DNA of 64,000 nucleotides, from positions 1 to 64,000 of the forward strand of contig NZ_BCQB01000005.1 in the NCBI RefSeq assembly GCF_001544215.1, in the 5' to 3' direction. Positions 1 to 8,767 of this stretch are shown one piece after another. Below the pieces are notes generated by a model. The model saw nothing but the letters and a program-made list of their open reading frames with translations. It searched no databases and was not told the DNA's origin. This stretch comes from Enterococcus durans NBRC 100479 = LMG 10746 (lineage in GTDB: Bacteria > Bacillota > Bacilli > Lactobacillales > Enterococcaceae). Made by a program: the position numbers and the translations under genes. The first letter of the stretch is position 1. Every line of letters starts with the position of its first letter.

Positions 1-45
1 GCGTATTGTTCGTTTCTTTCTCGACCTCATCATTTTTCAACATTT

Positions 46-900
46 TTATTTTGCGTCTGCATCTACAGGTTTAACAGAACCGCCCCATTTGTCTTCGATC
101 CATTTTTGCACATCTTCACGGTGTAGGACTTCGATCAATTTCTTGATTTTGTCGCTATTTTCGTCCCCTTTACGTGTAGCAATGATATTCACATAAGGTG
201 AATTGTCTTTTTCAAGCAACACTGCATCTTTTAGAGGATTCAAACCGGCACCATAAGCAAAGTTTGCATTGATTGCCACTAGATCGCCTTCATCATTTTG
301 ATATGTTGAAGCTAATAATGATGGATCGATCGTGTGATTGAATTTCAAGTTTTTAGGATTTTCAGAAATATCATCGAATGTCGCTGTTTCCAAATCAACA
401 CCGTCTTTGACTTTCACTAAGCCAGCGTCTTTGAGGATCGTGATGATTCTTCCCCAGTCAGATTCTGAATTTGAAGTGATCACTGTTGCACCATCTTTTA
501 ATTCAGAGATATCTTTGATTTTCTTTGAGTACAAGCCCATTGGTTCGATGTGGACAGCACCAGCATTGACAAAATCATATCCTTTGTCTTTGATTTCTTT
601 GTTTAAGTAAGGAATATGTTGGAAGTAGTTTGCATCGATATCTCCTTCTTCCAATGATTGGTTCGGTAAGACATAATCGTCGAATTTGACGATGTCTAGT
701 TTGATTCCTTCATCTTTTAACAATGGTTTGACATGTTCCAAAATCTCCGCGTGAGGTGTTGGTGAAGCACCGATTTTCAAAGTTGTATCATCTTTTTTAC
801 TACTTGATGCTGAGTCTTTCGTGTCGCCGCTGTTGCCACAAGCAGCTAATCCCACAGTCAGCAATAATGCTGCTGCAAATCCAAAAATTTTCTTTTTCAT
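46..900 (-). CDS. metQ: methionine ABC transporter substrate-binding lipoprotein MetQ
   Basis: Solute receptor of the MetNIQ importer (NlpA/MetQ family), which captures D/L-methionine at the outer membrane face and hands it to MetI. The 284-residue product has a signal peptide with a short KKK n-region and a lipobox LAAC, so Cys21 should be the lipidated residue. This is followed by a Ser/Lys/Asp-rich linker and the type 2 periplasmic-binding fold; the stretches GASPTPHAEIL and EGDIDANYFQHIPYL are typical of this family. It is the last gene of metN-metI-metQ, 23 bases after metI, and is read from the T-box-controlled transcript upstream of metN. Family assignment is firm; methionine specificity follows from family plus the Met T-box. 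Confidence 0.95.
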   Translation of the reverse strand: MKKKIFGFAAALLLTVGLAACGNSGDTKDSASSSKKDDTTLKIGASPTPHAEILEHVKPLLKDEGIKLDIVKFDDYVLPNQSLEEGDIDANYFQHIPYLNKEIKDKGYDFVNAGAVHIEPMGLYSKKIKDISELKDGATVITSNSESDWGRIITILKDAGLVKVKDGVDLETATFDDISENPKNLKFNHTIDPSLLASTYQNDEGDLVAINANFAYGAGLNPLKDAVLLEKDNSPYVNIIATRKGDENSDKIKKLIEVLHREDVQKWIEDKWGGSVKPVDADAK

Positions 901-923
901 ATCCTATATCCCCCTATATCTTA

Positions 924-1610
924 CTATCTTTTATCTGTTTTCTTCGTTAAGAAATCACCGATTCCTTGAACAATAAAAACAATGACTAATATAATTAAAG
1001 TCGCAACAAATGTCACGGTCAGATTACCACGTTGGTAGCCTTCTTGCCAAGCAAGGCCACCTAGTCCACCAGCACCGATTGCACCCGCCATGGCAGTAAA
1101 CCCAATCATCGAAATCGTTGTAACTGTTAATCCAGAAATCAGTGCAGGTACACTTTCAGGAATCAAGACTTTCCAGATGATTTCCCAATAACTGGCACCC
1201 ATTGCATCAGCTGCTTCCACTACACCTGGGCTTACTTCACGAAAAGCAATTTCAACTAATCGTGCGTAAAAAGGAGCTGCTGATAGAACTAGCGCTGGGA
1301 TTGCTGCTTCAGCACCCAACATTGTTCCCACGATTGCTTTTGTAAATGGAATGATCAAGACCATCAAGATCATGAACGGCGTTGAACGGAAAATATTACT
1401 GATGATTGAAACAATCCCATAAATGATTCGTGCATATGGCTTATTTTTCCGCCCGATAGAGTACAAGATCAAGCCTAAGATCAGCCCGATAATCGTGACT
1501 AAGACCATGGAGATCAAAGTCATATAGAGAGTATCGATGATCGCCTGTTCCATTGTTTCTGGATTGATTTTACTAAAATCTAGGTACGTTTCTGCAAAAC
1601 TTTTATCCAC
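924..1610 (-). CDS. metI: methionine ABC transporter permease MetI
   Basis: Membrane subunit of the methionine importer, 228 residues, with about five hydrophobic segments. The cytoplasmic coupling (EAA) loop is visible around residues 115-145 as EVSPGVVEAADAMGASYWEI followed by IWKVLIPES, the element that docks on the MetN ATPase. Length and motif are normal for MetI/MetP of Firmicutes. The start overlaps the end of metN by 8 bases, so translation is probably coupled. No irregularity is seen. Confidence 0.95.
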   Translation of the reverse strand: MDKSFAETYLDFSKINPETMEQAIIDTLYMTLISMVLVTIIGLILGLILYSIGRKNKPYARIIYGIVSIISNIFRSTPFMILMVLIIPFTKAIVGTMLGAEAAIPALVLSAAPFYARLVEIAFREVSPGVVEAADAMGASYWEIIWKVLIPESVPALISGLTVTTISMIGFTAMAGAIGAGGLGGLAWQEGYQRGNLTVTFVATLIILVIVFIVQGIGDFLTKKTDKR

Positions 1611-2646
1611 GATGGATCACCTCCACCCCAACACCTTGTTCTTTAATAAATAATTCTGCTTGATCCAATTCTTTTTCCTCTCCTGTCATCAGAGTGGTCA
1701 AAGAACCAAAAGAGCCTTCTTTTGCTTGTTTGATTTTTCCGTAGACCACATTGATATCCACATTGTATTTACGGATTGCCTGTGAAATCACTGGTTCATT
1801 GGCATTCTTTTCATTAAATGTCAAAGTGACTAAGCGTCCTTTAGGGTTTTCTTTGATCAATGTCGCTAACAATTCACTCGAATCTGCTTCAGGTTCGATA
1901 TCTTGTTGTACAAACCGTTTTGTGACTTCTTGTCTTGGATTTCTAAAGACCGTCAAGACATCGCCTTCTTCAACGACTTTCCCACGTTCCATCACTGCTA
2001 CTTTATTACAGATTTTACGAATGACGTTCATTTCATGTGTGATCAAAACGATCGTCAAATTCAATTTTTTATTGATCGCTAACAAGAGATCCAGCACTTC
2101 TTCTGTCGTCTGTGGATCCAATGCACTAGTTGCTTCATCACAAAGCAGGATTTCTGGGTCATTGGCTAACGCTCTGGCAATCCCGACACGTTGTTTTTGA
2201 CCACCAGATAATTGAGAAGGATATGCGTTTCCTCGTCCTTCTAAACCAACAAGACCGAGTAATTCTTCCGCACGTGCTTTACGCTTTGCTTTAGGGACTC
2301 CAGCCAATTCTAAAGGAAGCTGAATATTTTCTAACACTGTTCGTGACCATAACAAGTTGAAATGTTGGAAAATCATCCCAATTTTTTTACGAAAACTTCT
2401 TAAGTCTTTATTTTTCAAATTAGTGATTTCTTGACCGTTGACGATGACTTCTCCGCTAGTGGGTAGTTCTAACCCATTCAGTAGTCGAACTAACGTACTT
2501 TTTCCCGCTCCGGAATAACCGACGATTCCATAAATATCACCTTTTTCAACGTTTAATGAAACATCATCTACTGCTTGGATCGTTCCATTTTTTCCGCCGA
2601 ATGTTTTTTTGACATTCGTTAATTGGATCAATGACATATCGCTCAC
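1603..2646 (-). CDS. metN: methionine ABC transporter ATP-binding protein MetN
   Basis: ATPase that powers methionine uptake. The 347-residue protein has Walker A GYSGAGKST near residue 43, signature LSGGQKQRV near 146, Walker B LLCDEATSALD near 167, and a C-terminal NIL (ACT-like) domain from about 270 onward. In other MetN proteins that domain binds methionine and mediates trans-inhibition. The annotated start is a GTG close behind AAGGAAG; an ATG three codons later (2637) is possible but lies far from the ribosome site. First gene of the operon, directly downstream of a T-box leader. Confidence 0.95.
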   Translation of the reverse strand: MSDMSLIQLTNVKKTFGGKNGTIQAVDDVSLNVEKGDIYGIVGYSGAGKSTLVRLLNGLELPTSGEVIVNGQEITNLKNKDLRSFRKKIGMIFQHFNLLWSRTVLENIQLPLELAGVPKAKRKARAEELLGLVGLEGRGNAYPSQLSGGQKQRVGIARALANDPEILLCDEATSALDPQTTEEVLDLLLAINKKLNLTIVLITHEMNVIRKICNKVAVMERGKVVEEGDVLTVFRNPRQEVTKRFVQQDIEPEADSSELLATLIKENPKGRLVTLTFNEKNANEPVISQAIRKYNVDINVVYGKIKQAKEGSFGSLTTLMTGEEKELDQAELFIKEQGVGVEVIHRG

Positions 2647-2667
2647 ATCTTCCTTTTATTTTTTACT

Positions 2668-2979
2668 TAGAAACAAAAAAGCCTTCGTCCCCTTGCTTTA
2701 AGCAAAAGGACGAAAGCTTAAACTTCCGTGTTACCACCTTGATTCGCTGCTATTTCACAATAACAACCTTAAACAGTACTTGGATAGAATTCTTCAAAAA
2801 CAGTTCCGTATACCGCTGTGCTTTAACGGGCACTCCCGTAGTAAGTTTGCCATGGCTCACTTACTCTGCTCTAAGACCATCTTCCATCTCATGTTCGTTA
2901 CCCATTTTCAGCAGACAGGGCTCTCTTCAAACGTCTATGACATGTACTCTTCTTTTCAAAGCTTTATCTATGATTGTTC
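2668..2979 (-). promoter_or_regulatory. T-box riboswitch, methionine specific, ahead of metNIQ
   Basis: On the minus strand the leader contains the conserved T-box sequence AAGGTGGTAACACGG (around 2729-2743). It is followed by a terminator hairpin CTTTCGTCC...GGACGAAGG with a T run (about 2675-2717). The 5' part holds a Stem I with an AG-rich bulge and a specifier region reading GAACATGAGATGG, in which ATG fits a Met codon. Uncharged tRNA-Met should stabilise the antiterminator and switch on methionine import. Met T-boxes are known in Lactobacillales; the exact specifier register is read by eye. Confidence 0.9.
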
Positions 2980-2981
2980 TG

Positions 2982-3010
2982 ATTATAGCAGTTGTAAAAT
3001 TACGTGTCAA
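2982..3010 (-). promoter_or_regulatory. sigma-A promoter of the metNIQ T-box transcript
   Basis: The minus strand reads TTGACA (3005-3010), a 17-base spacer (2988-3004) and TATAAT (2982-2987), a perfect vegetative promoter. Transcription would begin near 2975, at the 5' edge of the T-box leader. Confidence 0.9.
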
Positions 3011-3053
3011 TATTTTACCCAAAGCTTTTTACTATTTTCTGAAAGTTCTTGTT

Positions 3054-3392
3054 TTATATTTCTTCAAATTCCTTTGGATCGACCTCTTTGAAACTCAAGA
3101 TCCATGCATTCATTTCATCTTCATCATTAAAGATGTTGATGTCTTCATTGATTTTTTCATTCACAGAAGAAATGGTCCCTGACAATGGACTAGCAAATTC
3201 ATTGACTGCTTTTTCTGCTTCCACTTCGATCAACGGTTCACCGCTTTTAAACGTTTGTCCTTCTTTTGGTAAATTCGCAAAAGTGATATCCCCAAGTTCT
3301 TCTTGCGCTTCATTCGTTAAGCCAACACAATATTCTTTGCCATTGAACAATATCCAAAGATTATTTTTTTTCTTCAAGTGTTTCCCAGCCAT
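3054..3392 (-). CDS. GcvH-like lipoyl-domain protein
   Basis: The 112-residue product resembles the glycine cleavage H protein: a biotinyl/lipoyl-type beta barrel with the likely lipoylation site in EVEAEKAVNEF (residues about 68-78, Lys before AVNEF) followed by SPLSGTI. No gcvT or gcvP is in the window. In Firmicutes lacking the full glycine cleavage system such solitary H-like proteins serve as lipoyl carriers or relay; that role here is inference. It starts one base after the stop of the ArsC-like gene, with GGAG upstream. The adjacent pair mirrors the yusH-yusI pair of Bacillus subtilis. Confidence 0.85.
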   Translation of the reverse strand: MAGKHLKKKNNLWILFNGKEYCVGLTNEAQEELGDITFANLPKEGQTFKSGEPLIEVEAEKAVNEFASPLSGTISSVNEKINEDINIFNDEDEMNAWILSFKEVDPKEFEEI

Positions 3393-3393
3393 T

Positions 3394-3750
3394 TTATATC
3401 AATACTCCTTCGTATGTTTTTTCATTAAAGCCAATTGCGACGAGTTGTTTGTCTTTGACGATCAACGGACGTTTGATGAGCATTCCATCAGTAGAAAGAA
3501 CAGCACTAGCTTTTTTTACTGAAAAATCAGCGATTTGATCTTTCAGCCCTAACTCCCGATACTTCATCCCGCTTGTGTTGAACAAACGGCGCATCGGTAT
3601 TTCATTATGGGTGAGCCATTCTTCGATAGTTTCTGCTGATGGTGTATCTGCAATCATATCAACGACTTGATAGTCAATGTGATGTGCATCTAACCAAGCT
3701 TTTGCTTTTTTGCAAGTTGAACATTTAGGGTACCAATAAAAACGATACAA
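3394..3750 (-). CDS. ArsC/Spx-family thioredoxin-fold protein (YusI-like)
   Basis: A 118-residue member of the ArsC/Spx superfamily. The N-terminal CSTC (YPKCSTCKKAKAWL, residues 8-21) is the redox motif of the thioredoxin fold, and the conserved region PMRRLFNTSGMKYRELGL follows. It starts with TTG, preceded by AGGAGG that is itself the final Arg-Arg codons of the upstream rodA. Partnered with the GcvH-like gene. It could be a reductase-like protein or a regulator; it lacks the Spx-specific C-terminal features I would need to call it Spx, and arsenate reduction is not implied. Confidence 0.8.
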   Translation of the reverse strand: MYRFYWYPKCSTCKKAKAWLDAHHIDYQVVDMIADTPSAETIEEWLTHNEIPMRRLFNTSGMKYRELGLKDQIADFSVKKASAVLSTDGMLIKRPLIVKDKQLVAIGFNEKTYEGVLI

Positions 3751-3756
3751 CTGTTG

Positions 3757-4944
3757 TTACCTCCTAGAAGTTTTTGCAGGTGCCTCATTTTGGTATCTCA
3801 TTGATAAGATCAAACCGATACCGATCATATTTCCTAAAATGGATGATCCCCCTTGGCTGATAAAAGGAAGAGGAATCCCGGTCAATGGTAATAAGCCAAT
3901 GTTTGCACCAATGTTTTCGAAGACATGGAACAAGAGCATCATGATCAAGCCACTTGCGATATACGCATAAAATTCATTATTCGTATCAAAGCAGACCCGT
4001 ATCATACGATAAATCAAGATAAAATACAAGAAAATGACAAAGGCGCCGCCAATAAAGCCAAAATTCTCACCAATGACTGTAAAGATCATATCTGACTCAC
4101 GCACGGGCACATAGATATTACTTACGTTGAATCCTTTCCCAAACAAACCACCAGTTCCGATGGCTAATAACCCTTGAGCAGGCTGATAGCTCATGCCCGA
4201 GGTATCGTGAAACGGATCGAGCCAGGAATCGATGCGGGCAAACTGATACGATTTAAAGCCCACTTTATAGAGCAATTCTCTTCCGCCGTCTGTAGTAACT
4301 AAAAAAATCGTTCCTGCGCCAACAAGAACAGCTAAAGCAATCACAGGCACAATGATTCGCCAAGAAATTCCTGACATGAGGAATATTCCTCCAAAAATAG
4401 CTAAAAAGACAAGCATCGTCCCAAAGTCATCTTGGGCCATGATCAGTGCTAAAACAGGGAGTGTCACGATCAACATTTTCCCTATCAGCCAAAAATCTGA
4501 TTTTGCTGTCCGTTCTTTTAGTTGCGTGTTATGTTTCGTGACGATCAGTGCCATCATCAATATATACGCGATTTTCATCAATTCAGCGGGCTGAAAAGTG
4601 AAGGAACCAAAACTAAACCAGTTTTTCGAACCTGTAGACGCTTCTAAATTACGATCATAAAATTTCAATAAGAGCGCCATGACTACTAATCCTAACCCAT
4701 ATAGATAAGGAGTCAGTTTCCAGATCCATTTTGAATTCAAATGCATAATCACTATAATAGCAACCAATCCGACTAAGTACCAAAGAAGTTGCATGCCTAC
4801 GCCCTTTATTACTGACGGATTGTTGGGATCATGACTAAGCGCAACGTATAAAGACAGTAAACCAATCAAACATAATAAAAAGACCGGTAAAATCACGCCA
4901 TAATCGATCCGGTTATCGTTAGAAGCTTTTACTTTTTTTTCCAT
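3757..4944 (-). CDS. rodA: RodA-type SEDS peptidoglycan polymerase
   Basis: Polytopic FtsW/RodA/SpoVE (SEDS) protein of 395 residues with about ten hydrophobic segments. It carries the family signatures FQPAELMKI (about residue 116) and GLLPLTGIPLPFISQGGSS near the C terminus. SEDS proteins are lipid II glycosyltransferases that work with a class B penicillin-binding protein; RodA elongates the side wall. No division-cluster neighbour is present, which favours RodA over FtsW. Its last codons AGG AGG TAA double as the Shine-Dalgarno sequence of the next gene. Confidence 0.88.
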   Translation of the reverse strand: MEKKVKASNDNRIDYGVILPVFLLCLIGLLSLYVALSHDPNNPSVIKGVGMQLLWYLVGLVAIIVIMHLNSKWIWKLTPYLYGLGLVVMALLLKFYDRNLEASTGSKNWFSFGSFTFQPAELMKIAYILMMALIVTKHNTQLKERTAKSDFWLIGKMLIVTLPVLALIMAQDDFGTMLVFLAIFGGIFLMSGISWRIIVPVIALAVLVGAGTIFLVTTDGGRELLYKVGFKSYQFARIDSWLDPFHDTSGMSYQPAQGLLAIGTGGLFGKGFNVSNIYVPVRESDMIFTVIGENFGFIGGAFVIFLYFILIYRMIRVCFDTNNEFYAYIASGLIMMLLFHVFENIGANIGLLPLTGIPLPFISQGGSSILGNMIGIGLILSMRYQNEAPAKTSRR

Positions 4945-5112
4945 GTTTCATCCCTTTTCTTAAAAACCATACTGTTCTTTATTATAGCGGTCTCCCTAAA
5001 TAAAAGAAAGTTAAAGCAAGGACATTTGAGAAATTTTAAACTCTCCCTCATTTAAGCATATCTATCTCATTTTCAAGTTGTTTCTTTGCAGAAATCCCAA
5101 AGAAAAGCGACT

Positions 5113-5952
5113 TTATTCTCGATGGTCTTTTTCTTTTCTTTGATAGATTTCATTGTAAACAAGTATTTCTTTGGCAATCGACTGGAGAACTTCTGAAACT
5201 AGATTGGTTCGCTGAACGAGGTAAAATTTCCGTTTATACTCCAAAGATTCAAACTTCACGCCTTCTGGTACCGCACGTTTCGATAAAATCGATCGTCCGA
5301 CTCCTTCTTTTAGTAAGGCAGCAATCACCTCATTACTTTTAACGAGCATCTTTTTTCCATGAATATTTTTTTCTTCAAAATAGCGTTGGGTATAGTGAAA
5401 AACACCAGAAGTCGATTGTCTGACTAGCCAAAGTTTACTTTCTGGATCACCAGCAATCACCAATTCATCTTCCATCAAAGAAAACCGCTGTACTCCTGAC
5501 GTTTCCAAGGGTTTTTCAATAAAACCAAAATCAGCGTCATGCTTCGCAATTTGATCCAACGAGTCATGGGAATTGGCAAAAGCTACAACAAAATTTACTT
5601 TTGGGAATTTTGGGATCAGATAACGCAAAAGTTTCGGCAACAAATATACTGCAAATGTATGCGAAGCAACGATCCGACATACTTCTTCTTCATTTTGTTC
5701 ATCTAATAGTTGCTGTTGTGTTACTTGCCATTCTTCCAACAGGATCAACGCTCGTTCATAGAGAAGATCCGCTTGTTTTGTCGGTCTCATTTCTTTTCTG
5801 CCATTCCTTTCAAAAAGAATGACGCCTAGCTCTCTTTCTAACTGTTTCACTTGGTTAGAAACAGCTGGTTGGGATAAAAACAATAGTTCTGCAGTACGTG
5901 AAAAGTTTCTCGTTTCGTAAACCACACGAAAAGTTGTCAATAATTTCAACAT
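5113..5952 (-). CDS. LysR-family transcriptional regulator (CysL/YeiE-like context)
   Basis: LysR-type regulator with an N-terminal winged helix (MLKLLTTFRVVYETRNFSRTAELLFLSQPAVSNQVKQLE region) and a C-terminal effector-binding domain; about 279 residues from the start chosen here. A reading frame extends 57 codons further upstream, but those residues are hydrophobic and non-family, and the LysR domain begins at this ATG. It is divergent from the TDT and YeiH-family exporters. In E. coli the LysR regulator YeiE sits beside yeiH, so control of the divergent exporters is the likely role; the effector is unknown, though an anion or sulfur compound is plausible. Confidence 0.85.
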   Translation of the reverse strand: MLKLLTTFRVVYETRNFSRTAELLFLSQPAVSNQVKQLERELGVILFERNGRKEMRPTKQADLLYERALILLEEWQVTQQQLLDEQNEEEVCRIVASHTFAVYLLPKLLRYLIPKFPKVNFVVAFANSHDSLDQIAKHDADFGFIEKPLETSGVQRFSLMEDELVIAGDPESKLWLVRQSTSGVFHYTQRYFEEKNIHGKKMLVKSNEVIAALLKEGVGRSILSKRAVPEGVKFESLEYKRKFYLVQRTNLVSEVLQSIAKEILVYNEIYQRKEKDHRE

Positions 5953-6100
5953 AAGCTCGCTTCCATAACTTTTTATTATAATTACTATAATAACTATTTG
6001 ATTTAAATATAACAGAATATGACTATAATAGTAAGTGTAAAGCACATCGCTTGAAATTGGAAAGAGAATAATTTCTTTTTCCAATAGTTGCTCAAGGAAG

Positions 6101-6270
6101 GAGGCTGGGACAGAAGTGTTCAACTCCGAGAAACAAGAAGAAATTAATGAAAATTGCTTTTCAAATTTTTGTGAATTTCAGCTTATTTAAGAAGGAGTTG
6201 CTTCTGCTCCCACCATCTATTCGTTTTTAACGAATGAGACAAAAGTGTTTCTTACTTTTGTCCCACGCTC
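6101..6270 (-). repeat. interspersed GGGACA-hairpin repeat, copy 1 (reverse orientation)
   Basis: About 170 bp between the LysR gene and the TDT gene. The left edge reads GAGGCTGGGACAGAAGTG and the right edge ends with ACTTTTGTCCCACGCTC. Internally it shares the block TGGGAGCAGAAGCAACTCC (here as complement) and an AAATTCACAAAAATTTGAAA block with the copies near 27.8, 30.4 and 46.1 kb. Each edge carries a small hairpin. It has no coding potential. This occupies most of the gap between 5953 and 6429. Confidence 0.8.
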
Positions 6271-6372
6271 GTAGCGATAAGTAAAAAACTCTTAACATAT
6301 TTGTTTATTTCCCACTGAACAGTTTAATTTGTTCGAATTACTATCAACCCTTTCCAAATTACTTATCGCTAC
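6271..6372. repeat. 14-bp perfect inverted repeat flanking an AT-rich segment
   Basis: GTAGCGATAAGTAA (6271-6284) and TTACTTATCGCTAC (6359-6372) are exact reverse complements separated by 74 bases. The pair directly abuts repeat copy 1 and lies just upstream of the TDT gene. It could be a leader hairpin, terminal repeats of a small element, or a bipartite operator. I see no obvious promoter inside it. Confidence 0.6.
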
Positions 6373-6429
6373 ACCTTGAGTTTCTTGATTCAGTTTCTGA
6401 CACAAAAAATTTATAGAAGGAGAATGTAA

Positions 6430-7392
6430 ATGAAGAATTTTTTGAAGATTATTCCAATTCCTATTTGCGGACTAATTCTTGGTTTAGCTTCTTTAGGAAA
6501 TCTATTCAAAGAATATCATTTGGTTTCATTAGGTAATCTTGTCGGTGGTATAAGTATGGTATTGATGGTTTTGATGTTTATTAAATTATTCATTCTATTT
6601 GAACATACAAGACAAATGTTACACGACCCAATTATCGGTTCTGTTTCACCAACATTCACTATGTCATTGATGGTCATCTGTACTTACTTCGTTTCATTTA
6701 CGAGTATTACGCCTCTCGTGAAGGCGATTTGGCTGAGTGCAGTGGTCTTCCAAATCGTGTTGGTCCTTTACTTTACGTATCATCATGTCGTAAAAGCAGA
6801 TCTATCGATTGAAGCCATTTACCCAAGTTGGTTCATCATTTATGTGGGCTTTGGTGTAATTACTGTAACAGCTGGAAATTTCTTCCCACTTATCGGTAAA
6901 ATCTTCTTTTGGATTTCCCTTGCCTGTTACGCCTTTTTACTACCAATCATCATCAAGCGTGTCTTTTTTGTTAAAAATATGGCACAGCCAACCTTGCCAC
7001 TGATCACGATCGTTGCGGCACCAGGATCACTGTGTTTAACAGGATACTTGAAAAACTTTGCACAGCCAAACCTCTACTTAGTTCTTGGACTGTTTATCCT
7101 GTCTCAAATTTTGTATTTTATCGTTCTTTCAATGTTACCGCACCTATTGAAATTACATTTCTACCCAAGTTACGCAGCCTTTACTTTCCCGTTGGTAATC
7201 TCGGCAACTGCTCTATTCACAGCCGTCCATTACTTTGATTCATTGGGAATGAACACAGGTGTTTTAAACATTTTGAAAGTGATCGAATGTGGGATCGCTA
7301 CAGTGATGGTCCTTTATGTGCTAGGTCATTACCTACTCTTCCTATTAAAGGAACATGGAGGAAATCGCCACTTATTCCCTAAAAAAATTTAA
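6430..7392 (+). CDS. TDT (TehA/SLAC1) family anion transporter
   Basis: Membrane protein of 320 residues with about ten hydrophobic segments, beginning IPIPICGLILGLASLGNLF, the typical N-terminal signature of the tellurite-resistance/dicarboxylate transporter (TDT) family. That family includes TehA, the SLAC1 anion channels, malate carriers and the fungal sulfite pump Ssu1. The ribosome site is AGAAGGAG just before ATG. It is divergent from the LysR gene and followed 159 bases later by a YeiH-family exporter. The pairing of two families both linked to sulfite/sulfate export points to sulfur-oxyanion efflux; substrate is inference. Confidence 0.8.
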   Translation: MKNFLKIIPIPICGLILGLASLGNLFKEYHLVSLGNLVGGISMVLMVLMFIKLFILFEHTRQMLHDPIIGSVSPTFTMSLMVICTYFVSFTSITPLVKAIWLSAVVFQIVLVLYFTYHHVVKADLSIEAIYPSWFIIYVGFGVITVTAGNFFPLIGKIFFWISLACYAFLLPIIIKRVFFVKNMAQPTLPLITIVAAPGSLCLTGYLKNFAQPNLYLVLGLFILSQILYFIVLSMLPHLLKLHFYPSYAAFTFPLVISATALFTAVHYFDSLGMNTGVLNILKVIECGIATVMVLYVLGHYLLFLLKEHGGNRHLFPKKI

Positions 7393-7551
7393 TACATCTA
7401 CACAACTTCTGTCTTTTTCAAAAAATGGAAAGGGCAGAAGAATTTTTGCGTTTTCAACATTTTGTCAAAAAATCGGAACAATGCTACTATTATCAAGATA
7501 TCATTTACGCTTCTCTTTTTTTGCGTAACGATCATGAAAGGAATTTATGAA

Positions 7552-8592
7552 ATGAATGTACACTCACCCATTAATCGCTTCAAACAATTGAACATACGGA
7601 AAATCTTGCCGGGGTTATTACTCGCCTTCTTGGTGGCTATCGCCAGCAAATTATTGGCACTGCTAGTCCCTCAACTAGGCGCTGCCACCATTGCTATCTT
7701 GCTAGGTATCCTATTAGGAAATACTTTTTTCAAACAAGCTTCCCTTGCTACCGGTACAAAATTTGCTGAAAGCAAGTTGCTGGAATGCTCCGTCTTTTTT
7801 CTAGGTGCCACCGTCACAGCACAGACGATTGCTCAAATCGGCATCAAAGGAATCCTATTCGTTTTGTTACAGATGAGCGTAACGATTGTAGGCGTTTATT
7901 GGATCGGAAAAAAACTACGCTTCAGTGACACTTCTTCTTTGATGATGGCGGGGGGAAATGCCGTTTGTGGTTCTTCAGCGATTGCTTCTATTGCACCCGT
8001 CATCCACGCAGATGAAGAAGAAAAAGGCCAGATCATCACCCTGGTCAACTTACTAGGAACCGTTATGATGTTGACCTTACCCTTTTTAGGTTTGCATCTC
8101 TTCGGTGACAATCTGATTGAAAAAAGCGCATTGTTAGGCGGAACACTGCAATCCGTTGGTCAAGTCGTGGCAGGTGCCAGCTTGCTTGATGCTTCAGTCG
8201 TCCAATTTGCGATGCTCTTTAAAATACTACGCATCATGATGTTGGTCGTTGTCGTCTATCTATTTGAAAAATTTATGCAGAAAAAAACAGTTGCTACTAC
8301 TAATGTGTCTCATACCAAACAAACGAAAAGAAAGTTGCCCTTACCTTGGTATGTTTTAGGATTTGTCATTTTTTGTTTGATCAATAGCTTGTTTACTCTA
8401 CCAACATTTATCGATCATACCGCCCATTTTGTTAGTAACTGGTTTGAGATCACTGCCTTAGCTGCCATCGGCTTACGTTTGGATTTTGCTAAATTCATGA
8501 AAGAAGGCCCTCGTTTCCTATCCTATGGTCTATCTGTTGGTTTATTGCAGACAACGATGGCATTGCTCTTCATCTGGTTAACGAAATTGTGA
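7552..8592 (+). CDS. YeiH-family putative sulfate/anion exporter
   Basis: Polytopic protein of the UPF0324/YeiH family. From the chosen ATG it has 346 residues and roughly ten membrane spans, with the family-typical stretches [13 protein letters not shown] and [18 protein letters not shown]. The longer frame begins at a TTG at 7462, but those 30 extra residues precede a good ribosome site (GAAAGGA at 7536-7542) that serves the ATG at 7552. The family is annotated as sulfate exporter by homology; experimental support is thin. Same strand as, and probably co-regulated with, the TDT gene under the LysR regulator. Confidence 0.82.
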   Translation: MNVHSPINRFKQLNIRKILPGLLLAFLVAIASKLLALLVPQLGAATIAILLGILLGNTFFKQASLATGTKFAESKLLECSVFFLGATVTAQTIAQIGIKGILFVLLQMSVTIVGVYWIGKKLRFSDTSSLMMAGGNAVCGSSAIASIAPVIHADEEEKGQIITLVNLLGTVMMLTLPFLGLHLFGDNLIEKSALLGGTLQSVGQVVAGASLLDASVVQFAMLFKILRIMMLVVVVYLFEKFMQKKTVATTNVSHTKQTKRKLPLPWYVLGFVIFCLINSLFTLPTFIDHTAHFVSNWFEITALAAIGLRLDFAKFMKEGPRFLSYGLSVGLLQTTMALLFIWLTKL

Positions 8593-8767
8593 TGAGAAAG
8601 TTCTGAAAAGAGGGATTTTGCTCAAAAACTGGAGAACAGATCATCGAACAAATAACCATCACCACACAGCTTTATTAGTTGCTCTTGCATTTTTCTAGTA
8701 TTAAAGCAATATAAAAAATTGGCTCATTGTCAAATGATGTTGATAAAAATCTTAGAATAATTAGGAC

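Noticed and set aside
2631-3182. Plus-strand open frames of 183 and 103 codons upstream of metN
   Set aside because: They lie across the minus-strand T-box leader and GcvH-like gene; the conserved RNA signals explain the sequence, and the frames have no ribosome site or family.
5953-6123. 57-residue N-terminal extension of the LysR regulator
   Set aside because: The extension is hydrophobic, runs into the interspersed repeat, and the family N terminus starts at the internal ATG.
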